From the NCBI GenBank assembly GCA_963707895.1, contig CAVPRS010000010.1, positions 186,001 through 250,000 on the forward strand: a DNA stretch of 64,000 bases, written 5' to 3'. The stretch comes from Fodinibacter sp963707895. GTDB taxonomy: Bacteria > Actinomycetota > Actinomycetes > Actinomycetales > Dermatophilaceae. The first letter of the stretch is position 1; every line of letters begins with the position of its first letter. Shown piece after piece: positions 1 through 7,434 of this stretch. The notes under the pieces were generated by a model, which was not told the DNA's origin, ran no database searches, and saw only the letters and a program-made list of their open reading frames with translations. The position numbers and the translations under genes are program-made.

Positions 1-712
1 GCACGTGGTTGAGGACCGAGCCGAGCGCGTAGTTGGCCGTGGGGTCCTGGGCCGCCATCTCGACCGCCTCGCTGATCGCGAGTCCGAGCGAACCGGGGGA
101 GTCGGCGTCGAGGGCGAGCATCGCCCGGCCGGCCTCGGTGAGGTCGGAGGGGCTCGGGTGCACCGTGCTGCCGAAGGTCTCCATCATGATCTTGCGATAG
201 GGCTTGGCGTCGTACGAGGCGCGCACCTGCCACACCTCGCACTCGAGGCCGAACTGCGCACAGGCGAACGCCAGCGCGGTGCCCCACTGGCCGGCGCCGG
301 TCTCGGTGGTCAGCTTCCGGATGCCGGCTCGCGCGTTGTAGTAGGCCTGCGGCACCGCGGTGTTCGGCTTGTGCGAGCCGGCGGGCGAGACGCCCTCGTA
401 CTTGTAGTAGATGCGGGCAGGGGTGCCGAGGGCCTTCTCGAGCCGGTGGGCCCGGTAGAGCGGAGAGGGCCGCCACAGCCGGTAGACGTCCTGCACCTCC
501 TGCGGGATGTCGACGTACTGCTCGGTGGTGACCTCCTGGGCGATCAGGTCCATCGGGAAGATCGCGGCGAGGTCGTCGGGGCCGACCGGCTGCCCGGTTC
601 CCGGGTGCAGCGGCGGCGGGGGAGGAGTCGGCAGGTCGTGGACGAGGTTGTACCAACGCGTCGGCATCTCGTCCTCGTCGAGCAGGACCTTGTGGCGAAG
701 TGGTGCGGTCAA
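1..712 (-). CDS. trpB: TrpB2-type tryptophan synthase beta-like PLP enzyme (C-terminus cut by window edge)
   Basis: Reading the minus strand from a TTG at 712 gives 237 codons with no stop, so the 3' end lies outside the window. The product should condense indole and serine using pyridoxal phosphate. It has the long N-terminal region with a proline run near residues 29-36 that is typical of the TrpB2 subfamily. The lysine expected to bind PLP is K115 in EGVSPAGSHKPNTA, followed by TTETGAGQWG. An RBS-like AGGAGAGG lies about 7 nt upstream of the TTG, which supports this start. TrpB2 proteins often work without TrpA, and no trpA is visible here. Family assignment is firm; the physiological substrate is inferred. 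Confidence 0.88.
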   Translation of the reverse strand, partial: MTAPLRHKVLLDEDEMPTRWYNLVHDLPTPPPPPLHPGTGQPVGPDDLAAIFPMDLIAQEVTTEQYVDIPQEVQDVYRLWRPSPLYRAHRLEKALGTPARIYYKYEGVSPAGSHKPNTAVPQAYYNARAGIRKLTTETGAGQWGTALAFACAQFGLECEVWQVRASYDAKPYRKIMMETFGSTVHPSPSDLTEAGRAMLALDADSPGSLGLAISEAVEMAAQDPTANYALGSVLNHV

Positions 713-865
713 CGGCGTACCTCTCCTCGGTGACGCCGCCCGGGTGGCGGTGCCGTCGCCATCATCGTCGGTGGGCGACCTCCTCGCACAGGGGGTGACC
801 ACGGAACACCTGTCGGTGGCCGGTGGTTGACTGACAGGCCAGACGACGACTGAGGAGCACGACCG

Positions 866-2752
866 GTGAGCATGCAAGGGTGGCAGGCGCTGCACAGCCT
901 GAGCAGGGACTCCAGCGTCAAGGAGCGACGCCTGGCGCCCGGCACCACGCGCCGGGTCATGGGCTACGCCCGGCCCTACAAGGTCCAGATCGCCTGGTTC
1001 CTCGGCATCGTCGTCATCGAGTCCCTTCTCGTCGTCGCCTCGCCGCTGATCCTCAAGTCGCTCGTCGACGACGGCATCTACCCCAAGGACGCCGCCGTCG
1101 TCGTGCGGCTGTCGCTCCTCGTCGCCCTGATCGCCGTCGTCGGCGCGGGCCTGACCCTCGTCGAGCGCTGGTTCTCGGCCCGCATCGGCGAGGGCCTGAT
1201 CTACGACCTGCGCACCCAGGTGTTCTCCCACGTGCTGCGCCAGCCGGTGGCCTTCTTCACGCGGGCCCAGACCGGCGCCCTGGTCACCCGCCTCGGCAAC
1301 GACGTCATCGGCGCACAGCAGGCGTTCACCTCGGTGCTGTCCAGCGTCGTGAGCAACGCCATCACGCTGGTGCTGATCGTCGGTGCGATGGCCCTGCTGT
1401 CCTGGCCGCTCACCCTGGGTGCGCTGGCCCTCGTCCCGTTCTTCCTGATCCCCGCGCGCCTCATGGGGCGCCGGCTCGCCTCGCTGGCGCACGAGCAGAT
1501 GGTGCAGAACGCCGAGGTCGGCACCCGGATGACCGAGCGCTTCAACGTCGCCGGCGCCCTCCTCGTCAAGCTGTTCGGCCGCCCGGCCGTCGAGGACGAG
1601 GAGTACGCCGTCCGCGCCGCCACGGTGCGTGACATCGGGGTGCGCATCGCGGTCAACCGCTCCGTGTTCTTCGTCGCACTCACCCTCGTGGCGTCGCTGG
1701 CCACCGCCATGGTCTACGGCGTGGGGGGCGTGATGGCCGTCAACGACGTCCTCACCGTCGGCACCCTGCTCGCCCTCACCGCGCTGCTCGCGCGGCTCTA
1801 CGGGCCGCTCACGGCCATCTCCAACGTGCGGGTCGACATCCTCACCGCTCTGGTGTCCTTCGAGCGCGTCTTCGAGGTGCTCGACCTCGAGCCGCTCGTC
1901 GCCGAGGCGCCCGACGCCAGGCCCGTTCCGGCGGGTCCGGTGCGCGTCGAGGTCGACGGCGTGTCCTTCTCCTACCCGTCCGCCGACGAGGTCTCGCTGG
2001 CCTCGCTCGAGACCACGGCCACCGGAGACCGCAAGGGCAGCGGCCCGGTGCTGCACGACGTGTCGTTCACCGTCGAGCCGGGCACCCTCGTGGCCCTGGT
2101 CGGGCCGAGCGGTGCCGGCAAGACCACCCTCACGGCACTCGTGGCGAGGCTCTACGACCCCACGTCAGGCGCGGTGCGCATCAACGGCCTCGACCTGCGC
2201 GACGCGCAGCAGGAGTCGCTGCACGACGCCGTCGGCGTGGTCACCCAGGACGCCCACCTCTTCCACGACACGATCCGGGCCAACCTCGCCTACGCCGCGC
2301 CCGAGGCCAGCGAGGCCGACATGGTGGCCGCGCTGCGGGCCGCGCAGGTCTGGTCGCTCGTCGACTCGCTGCCCTCCGGCCTCGACACCGTCGTCGGCGA
2401 CCGCGGGCACCGGCTGTCCGGCGGCGAGAAGCAGCGGCTCGCGATCGCCCGGCTGCTGCTCAAGGGCCCTGGGCTGATCGTCCTCGACGAGGCCACCGCC
2501 CACCTCGACAGCGAGTCCGAGCAGGCACTGCAGCGGGCCCTCGACGAGGCGCTGCGCGACCGCTCGGCCCTGGTCATCGCGCACCGGCTGAGCACGGTGC
2601 GGCACGCCGACCAGATCCTCGTGGTCGAGGGCGGCACGGTGGTCGAGCGTGGCACCCACCACGAGCTGGTGGCCGCGGGCGGCCTCTACAGCGAGCTGTA
2701 CCGCACGCAGTTCGACGACGAGCTCGGCGAGGTGCTCGAGACCCGCGCCTGA
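866..2752 (+). CDS. ABC transporter, fused permease and ATP-binding protein (exporter type)
   Basis: A 628-residue half-transporter that should dimerise in the cytoplasmic membrane and export a hydrophobic compound. A six-helix membrane domain fills roughly residues 30-330. The ATPase follows: Walker A GPSGAGKTT near 413-421, signature LSGGEKQR near 515-522 and Walker B LIVLDEATAHLD near 537-548. The domain order and length match MsbA/LmrA-like multidrug or lipid exporters. The GTG start has a GAGGAG element about 9 nt upstream. Its stop overlaps the next gene by one base, so the two are probably cotranscribed. The substrate cannot be read from the sequence. Confidence 0.9.
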   Translation: MSMQGWQALHSLSRDSSVKERRLAPGTTRRVMGYARPYKVQIAWFLGIVVIESLLVVASPLILKSLVDDGIYPKDAAVVVRLSLLVALIAVVGAGLTLVERWFSARIGEGLIYDLRTQVFSHVLRQPVAFFTRAQTGALVTRLGNDVIGAQQAFTSVLSSVVSNAITLVLIVGAMALLSWPLTLGALALVPFFLIPARLMGRRLASLAHEQMVQNAEVGTRMTERFNVAGALLVKLFGRPAVEDEEYAVRAATVRDIGVRIAVNRSVFFVALTLVASLATAMVYGVGGVMAVNDVLTVGTLLALTALLARLYGPLTAISNVRVDILTALVSFERVFEVLDLEPLVAEAPDARPVPAGPVRVEVDGVSFSYPSADEVSLASLETTATGDRKGSGPVLHDVSFTVEPGTLVALVGPSGAGKTTLTALVARLYDPTSGAVRINGLDLRDAQQESLHDAVGVVTQDAHLFHDTIRANLAYAAPEASEADMVAALRAAQVWSLVDSLPSGLDTVVGDRGHRLSGGEKQRLAIARLLLKGPGLIVLDEATAHLDSESEQALQRALDEALRDRSALVIAHRLSTVRHADQILVVEGGTVVERGTHHELVAAGGLYSELYRTQFDDELGEVLETRA

Positions 2753-3609
2753 TGCGCGGGTCGTCGTGCGATGATCCGCGCGTGGCCGGCGACGTGAGCG
2801 AGTGGAGCGAGCACCGCGTGCGGGTCGGGGGCCGAGACCTGTTCTACCGGCTCGGCACCGGGCCCACCGACGCGGTCCCGATCCTGCACGTGCACGGGTT
2901 CGGTATCTCCGGCTCCTACCTGATGCCCACCGCGCGGCTGCTGGTGCGGCACGGGGTCAACATCGTGCCGGACCTTCCCGGCTACGGCCGCAGCCACGGC
3001 CGCGGCCACACCCTCGACATCCCCGAGCTGGCCGAGGCGGTGCTTGCCCTGCTCGACGCCCTCGCCCTGCCCGAGGTCGTTCTCGTCGGCAACTCGATGG
3101 GTTGCCCGGTCATCCTCGAGGTCGCCCACGCCGCGCCGGAGCGCGTGAACCGGATGGTGCTCGTGTCGCCGGCCGGGGGCCTGCAGAACCAGCCTCTGGG
3201 CCGGGCCCTGGTGCAGCTGGCCCGCGACGGCACCCGCGAGGTGCCCGGGATGGCCCGGGTTGCCGTTCCCGACTACCTGCGGTTCGGACCGCTCAACGCG
3301 CTGCGCCTGTTCCACCAGCTGACCCTGTTCCCGTCCCTCGAGCGGCTGCTGCACGCCCCGGTGCCGGCGCTGGCCGTGCTGGGCAGCCGTGACCCCCTGA
3401 TGCCGGGGCCGCCGCGGGTCATCGAGGTGGCACGGATGTCGCCCGAGCACGTGACGGTGGTCGTCATCCACGGGGCCGCGCACGCGATCAACTTCAGCCA
3501 CCCCGGCGAGCTGGCCAACGTCATCACGGCGTGGCTCGACGGCCGCGAGATCGTCGACGACCCGGACCAGCCCGGCGACGCGCGCGTCTTCCCGGTCCCG
3601 CGCGACTGA
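2752..3609 (+). CDS. alpha/beta-fold hydrolase
   Basis: A 285-residue serine hydrolase of the alpha/beta fold. The oxyanion segment HVHGFG is near residues 47-52, the nucleophile elbow is GNSMG (S115), a candidate acid residue is in GSRDPLMP, and the histidine is in the HGAAHAINFSHP segment near the C-terminus. The ATG overlaps the stop of the ABC transporter. A GTG at 2782 (residue 11) preceded by GATGAT and 6 nt is an alternative start, and the first ten residues look unlike the fold. The substrate is unknown; homologues include esterases and C-C bond hydrolases. Confidence 0.85.
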   Translation: MRGSSCDDPRVAGDVSEWSEHRVRVGGRDLFYRLGTGPTDAVPILHVHGFGISGSYLMPTARLLVRHGVNIVPDLPGYGRSHGRGHTLDIPELAEAVLALLDALALPEVVLVGNSMGCPVILEVAHAAPERVNRMVLVSPAGGLQNQPLGRALVQLARDGTREVPGMARVAVPDYLRFGPLNALRLFHQLTLFPSLERLLHAPVPALAVLGSRDPLMPGPPRVIEVARMSPEHVTVVVIHGAAHAINFSHPGELANVITAWLDGREIVDDPDQPGDARVFPVPRD

Positions 3610-3619
3610 GCCGCGTGGG

Positions 3620-4435
3620 CTACTCGTCCTCCTCGTCCCAGATCCGGGTCCTCCCGGGCGCACGGGCGTACTTCTCGGGGTCCTCGAGGCGCAGCTCCCG
3701 GCGGATGCCGAACGGGATCAGCACGAAGCCGACCGCCATGAGGAACCACCACTGGTAGGCGTAGGCGAGGTGCGGCCCGAGGCTGCGGTCCGGGTCACCG
3801 AGCGCCTGAGGTCGCGGGGGAGTGGACCCGTCCGGGAGGACCTCGGACTCCAGCAGCACGTACCCGGGTTCGACGGCCGACAGGCCGAGCTCGACGGCCG
3901 CCTCCTGCACGTTGATGCTCGCCACCTGGCCCGGCGGGGACTGCTTGCCGCGCGAGGCCTCGCCGCGCCGTACCCAGCCGGTCACCGTCACCGTCCCGTC
4001 AGGGGCGGGGTCCACCGTGGGCAGCACCTCGGCCCCCTCGTCGGACGGATGGACGAAGCCGCGGTCGACGATGACGGCCGGGCTCGCGGCATCCGGACGC
4101 AGGGCCCACAGCACCTCCAGCCCGGCCTCGCCCTCGACGGTGCGGCCACGCACGAACACGGGGTCACCGTCGTACTTGCCCGTGACGGTCACCCGGGTCC
4201 ACTCGTCGTCGGGGTCGAGGCCGGCCGGGGTGAGCACCGACGACAGGGGCACGGGGTCGGCGCGGTAGTGGGTGTCGAGCCGCTCGTTGCGCAGCGCCTT
4301 GGCCTCGTAGCGGTGGTACTGCCACCAACCCAGGTGGTAGCACGCCCACGCCAGCACACCCGCCAGGAGGAGGGCACCCAGCCAGCGAGGTGTTGCGAGC
4401 CGCCTGAGCACGAGCACACGGTACGCGACGTACAT
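3620..4435 (-). CDS. SURF1 family protein (cytochrome oxidase biogenesis)
   Basis: A 271-residue membrane protein with one N-terminal helix (about residues 16-37, ending in LGWWQYHRYEAK) and one near the C-terminus (AYQWWFLMAVGFVLIPFGI). A periplasmic domain of about 170 residues lies between them, the classic SURF1 layout. The family assists assembly of heme-copper oxidases, probably in heme a delivery. The ATG at 4435 is only 9 bp from the divergent moaA start; a GTG at 4417 is an alternative that would leave more room for a promoter. The protein ends in an acidic tail (IWDEEDE). No oxidase genes are in the window. Confidence 0.88.
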   Translation of the reverse strand: MYVAYRVLVLRRLATPRWLGALLLAGVLAWACYHLGWWQYHRYEAKALRNERLDTHYRADPVPLSSVLTPAGLDPDDEWTRVTVTGKYDGDPVFVRGRTVEGEAGLEVLWALRPDAASPAVIVDRGFVHPSDEGAEVLPTVDPAPDGTVTVTGWVRRGEASRGKQSPPGQVASINVQEAAVELGLSAVEPGYVLLESEVLPDGSTPPRPQALGDPDRSLGPHLAYAYQWWFLMAVGFVLIPFGIRRELRLEDPEKYARAPGRTRIWDEEDE

Positions 4436-4444
4436 TGGACGCCT

Positions 4445-5446
4445 ATGACCGACCTGCCCGCCCCGCGCCTCCTCGACTCCCTGGGTCGGGTGGGCCGTGA
4501 CCTGCGCGTGTCGGTCACCGACCGGTGCAACCTGCGCTGCTCCTACTGCATGCCGGCCGAGGGCCTGGACTGGCTCCCGAAGCCGGAGATGCTCACCGAC
4601 GACGAGCTGGTGCGCGTCGTCGGTCTGATGGTCGGCCTCGGGGTCACCCAGGTGCGGCTCACCGGTGGCGAGCCGTTGCTGCGCCGCAGCCTGGTCGACG
4701 TCGTGGGCCGGGTCGCGGCCCTCGACCCCAGGCCGCGCATCGCGATGACGACCAACGGCGTGGGGCTCGACCGCCTCGCCGCACCGCTCGCCGCCGCGGG
4801 CCTGGACCGGGTCAACGTCAGCCTCGACACCATCGACCCCGAGCACTTCAGCCGGCTCACCCGCCGCGACCGGTTCAACGACGTCGTCGCCGGGCTCAAG
4901 GCCGCCTCGGATGCCGGGCTGACCCCCGTCAAGGTCAACGCCGTGGCCATGCGCGGGGTCAACGACACCGACGTGCCCGACCTGCTGCAGTGGTGCCTCG
5001 ACCGCGGCTACGAGCTGCGCTTCATCGAGCAGATGCCGCTCGACGCGCAGCACGCGTGGGACCGCTCGCTCATGGTGTCGCAGGCCGAGATCCTCGAGCG
5101 GCTGGGGGAGCGCTTCCGGCTGACACCGGTGCAGGAGAGGGGAAGTGCTCCTGCCGAGCTGTTCCTGGTCGACGGCGGCCCGCAGACCGTGGGCGTCATC
5201 GCCAGCGTCTCGGCGCCGTTCTGCGCCAGCTGCGACCGGGTGCGCCTCACCGCCGACGGGCAGCTGCGCAACTGCCTGTTCGCCCGGCGCGAGGTCGACC
5301 TGCGCGGCCCACTGCGGGCCGGCGCGACCGACGAGGAGATCGCCGACCTCGTCATCGCCGAGATGTGGGCCAAGAAGCCCGGGCACGGTATCGACCGTGC
5401 CGACTTCGAGCAGCCCGAGCGGCCGATGTCAGCGATCGGTGGCTGA
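4445..5446 (+). CDS. moaA: GTP 3',8-cyclase MoaA
   Basis: A 333-residue radical-SAM enzyme that converts GTP to the first intermediate of molybdenum cofactor synthesis. The SAM cluster motif is C28-x3-C32-x2-C35 (CNLRCSYC), followed by the TGGEPLLR segment. The second, substrate-binding cluster is supplied by CASCDRVRLTADGQLRNC near the C-terminus. The protein ends with the conserved Gly-Gly. A -10 hexamer TACATT (4431-4436) ends 8 nt before the ATG, so the transcript is probably leaderless. No other moa or moe gene is in the window, so the pathway is scattered. Confidence 0.95.
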   Translation: MTDLPAPRLLDSLGRVGRDLRVSVTDRCNLRCSYCMPAEGLDWLPKPEMLTDDELVRVVGLMVGLGVTQVRLTGGEPLLRRSLVDVVGRVAALDPRPRIAMTTNGVGLDRLAAPLAAAGLDRVNVSLDTIDPEHFSRLTRRDRFNDVVAGLKAASDAGLTPVKVNAVAMRGVNDTDVPDLLQWCLDRGYELRFIEQMPLDAQHAWDRSLMVSQAEILERLGERFRLTPVQERGSAPAELFLVDGGPQTVGVIASVSAPFCASCDRVRLTADGQLRNCLFARREVDLRGPLRAGATDEEIADLVIAEMWAKKPGHGIDRADFEQPERPMSAIGG

Positions 5447-5777
5447 GGGCTCGTCCGGGTCGGCCACGTAGGGCTCGTAGCGGCCCACTCGTGATCTGCG
5501 GGGTGGCGTCGGCCTCCGGGAGCACCGGCCGGACGCGCCCGGCCACCCGGGGCATCACGGCGTTGGCGGCGACAACCGCCACGAACGGCAGGAACACCGC
5601 ACCGACCGCGAAGATCCACCGGTACCACGCGTCGATGACCACGAGCAGCACGAAGCAGATCGTGCGGATGGCCATGGTGATGAGGTACTGCTTGAGCCGT
5701 CGGGCCTGGTCCTCGGTGCGTGCCTCGGGCGCGCTCGTCACCGACTGGACGTCGTGGTGGTGACGGGTTGCTGACAC
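5429..5777 (-). CDS. DUF3099 family membrane protein, apparent frameshift near the C-terminus
   Basis: The GTG at 5777 is preceded by TACAGT and exactly 6 nt, a leaderless start. The product opens with a short polar segment (VTSAPEARTEDQ) and has two membrane helices (about ITMAIRTICFVLLVVIDAW and FAVGAVFLPFVAVVAANAV), typical of actinobacterial DUF3099 proteins. Near 5483-5486 codon usage switches frame. Without correction the frame runs on through low-GC3 codons into moaA, to 5352. If one base is removed from the GGG/CCC run, the tail reads RYEPYVADPDEPSATDR and stops at 5429 with good third-position GC. The shift may be a sequencing error or a real mutation. Function is unknown. Confidence 0.7.
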
Positions 5778-5789
5778 CCGTCCACTGTA
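5771..5789 (-). promoter_or_regulatory. leaderless-type -10 element of the DUF3099 gene
   Basis: On the minus strand TACAGT is followed by six bases (GGACGG) and the GTG start codon. The spacing matches the other leaderless starts in the window and fixes the start of this gene. Confidence 0.55.
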
Positions 5790-5837
5790 TGTCGCGCGGC
5801 TCCGGCTACCCAGCGGTAGTCCACTAGGTTCGACGGC

Positions 5838-6551
5838 ATGAGCGAGCCACGCACCGTCCTGGTCACCGGCGGGAACCGCGGTATCGGCCTGGCCATCGCC
5901 CGGTCCTTCGCGGCGGCCGGCGACCACGTCGCCGTGACCCACCGGTCCGGGGAGGCGCCCGACGGCCTGGTCGGCGTCCGCTGCGACGTCACCGACACGG
6001 CAGCCGTCGACGCGGCCTTCACCGAGGCCGAGGAGAAGCTCGGTGGGCCGATCGAGGTGCTCGTCGCGAACGCCGGCGTCACGAAGGACGGCCTGCTGAT
6101 GCGGATGAGCGACGACGACTGGGACACCGTCATCGACACCAACCTCGCCGGCGCCTTCCGGTGCGCGCGACGTGCCAGCAAGGGGATGATCCGGCTGCGT
6201 CGCGGGCGGATCGTCTTCATCTCGAGCGTCGTCGGCCTCTACGGCGGCCCGGGCCAGGCCAACTACGCCGCGAGCAAGGCGGGCCTGGTCGGGCTGGCCC
6301 GCTCGATCACCCGCGAGCTCGGCGGTCGCGGCATCACCGCCAACGTCGTCGCCCCCGGCTTCATCGAGACCGACATGACGGCGGCCCTGCCCGAGGACAC
6401 CCAGAAGTCCTACAAGGCCGCGATCCCCGCGGGGCGGTTCGCCAGCACCGACGAGGTGGCCGCCGCCGTGCGCTTCCTCGCGTCCGACGACGCGGCCTAC
6501 ATCTCGGGCGCGGTCATCCCCGTCGACGGTGGGCTCGGGATGGGTCACTGA
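5838..6551 (+). CDS. fabG: 3-oxoacyl-ACP reductase FabG (FabG1/MabA-like)
   Basis: A 237-residue short-chain dehydrogenase that reduces 3-oxoacyl-ACP with NADPH in fatty acid elongation. The cofactor loop is TGGNRGIG (residues 10-17), NAG is in VANAGVT, and the catalytic tetrad includes the SS of FISSVVG plus Y143 and K147 in YAASK. Immediately downstream lies the enoyl-ACP reductase, the same order as mycobacterial fabG1-inhA, so the pair probably forms an operon serving FAS-II-type synthesis. TAGGTT (5825-5830) ends 7 nt before the ATG, indicating a leaderless transcript. Confidence 0.92.
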   Translation: MSEPRTVLVTGGNRGIGLAIARSFAAAGDHVAVTHRSGEAPDGLVGVRCDVTDTAAVDAAFTEAEEKLGGPIEVLVANAGVTKDGLLMRMSDDDWDTVIDTNLAGAFRCARRASKGMIRLRRGRIVFISSVVGLYGGPGQANYAASKAGLVGLARSITRELGGRGITANVVAPGFIETDMTAALPEDTQKSYKAAIPAGRFASTDEVAAAVRFLASDDAAYISGAVIPVDGGLGMGH

Positions 6552-6619
6552 CCCGCGGCCACCTCACCTGCACCCCCAGCACGGCTCCTCCGAACAGACC
6601 CCCAGCGAAAGGTCCGCCC

Positions 6620-7378
6620 ATGTTGCTCGAGGGCAAGAAGCTGCTCGTCACCGGCGTCCTCATGGACTCCTCCATCGCCTTCCACATCGCCAAGCTGGCG
6701 CAGGAGCAGGGGGCCGAGGTGGTGCTGACCTCGTTCGGGCGCACCATGAAGATCACCACAGCCATCGCCAGGCGGCTCCCGACCACGCCGCCCGTCGTCG
6801 AGCTCGACGTCACCAGCGACGACGACCTCGCGGCCCTCGCTGACCGGGTGAAGGAGCACGTGCCGCACCTCGACGGGGTCGTGCACTCGATCGGCTTCGC
6901 CCCGAAGGGCGCCTTCAACTTCATGGAGGCCGGCTGGGACGACGTCTCGACCGCCGTGCAGGTCTCCGCCTACTCGCTCGCCTCCCTGACCAAGGCGGCG
7001 CTGCCGCTGATGTCCGAGGGTGGCAGCGTCGTCGGGCTCACCTTCGACGCGCGGTTCGCCTGGCCGGTCTACGACTGGATGGGTGTGGCGAAGGCCGCGT
7101 TCGAGTCGACCAACCGCTACCTCGCCCGCGACCTGGGCCCGAAGGGGATCCGCTGCAACATCGTCGCGGCTGGCCCCATCCGCACCACCGCGGCGAAGTC
7201 CATCCCTGGCTTCGAGCGGTTCGAGGAGGAGTGGGGCACCCGCGCGCCGCTCGGGTGGGACGTCAACGACGCCGTACCCGCCGCCCGCGCCTGCTGCGCC
7301 CTGCTCTCCGACTGGTTCCCCGCCACCACCGGCGAGATGGTGCACGTCGACGGCGGCTTCCACGCGATGGGCGTCTGA
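6620..7378 (+). CDS. fabI: enoyl-ACP reductase FabI/InhA
   Basis: A 252-residue NADH-dependent enoyl-ACP reductase completing the elongation cycle with the upstream FabG. The N-terminus MLLEGKKLLVTGVLMDSSIAF matches InhA, and the catalytic pair has the family's Y-x6-K spacing (Y151 and K158 in YDWMGVAK). A GAAAGG ribosome site lies 7-8 nt before the ATG at 6620, so unlike its neighbours it depends on a leader, as expected for the second gene of an operon. The substrate chain length is not deducible. Its resemblance to InhA suggests triclosan or isoniazid-adduct type inhibition could apply, which is inference. Confidence 0.93.
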   Translation: MLLEGKKLLVTGVLMDSSIAFHIAKLAQEQGAEVVLTSFGRTMKITTAIARRLPTTPPVVELDVTSDDDLAALADRVKEHVPHLDGVVHSIGFAPKGAFNFMEAGWDDVSTAVQVSAYSLASLTKAALPLMSEGGSVVGLTFDARFAWPVYDWMGVAKAAFESTNRYLARDLGPKGIRCNIVAAGPIRTTAAKSIPGFERFEEEWGTRAPLGWDVNDAVPAARACCALLSDWFPATTGEMVHVDGGFHAMGV

Positions 7379-7434
7379 GCGTTCCACCTGCTCCGGCCGG
7401 TGAGCGCGGGTTCCCCGGCCACTAGGCTCCCGGG

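Noticed and set aside
3770..4444. Long N-terminal extension of moaA
   Set aside because: The upstream codons are the antisense of SURF1, and the -10/ATG pair at 4431-4445 gives the family-length protein.
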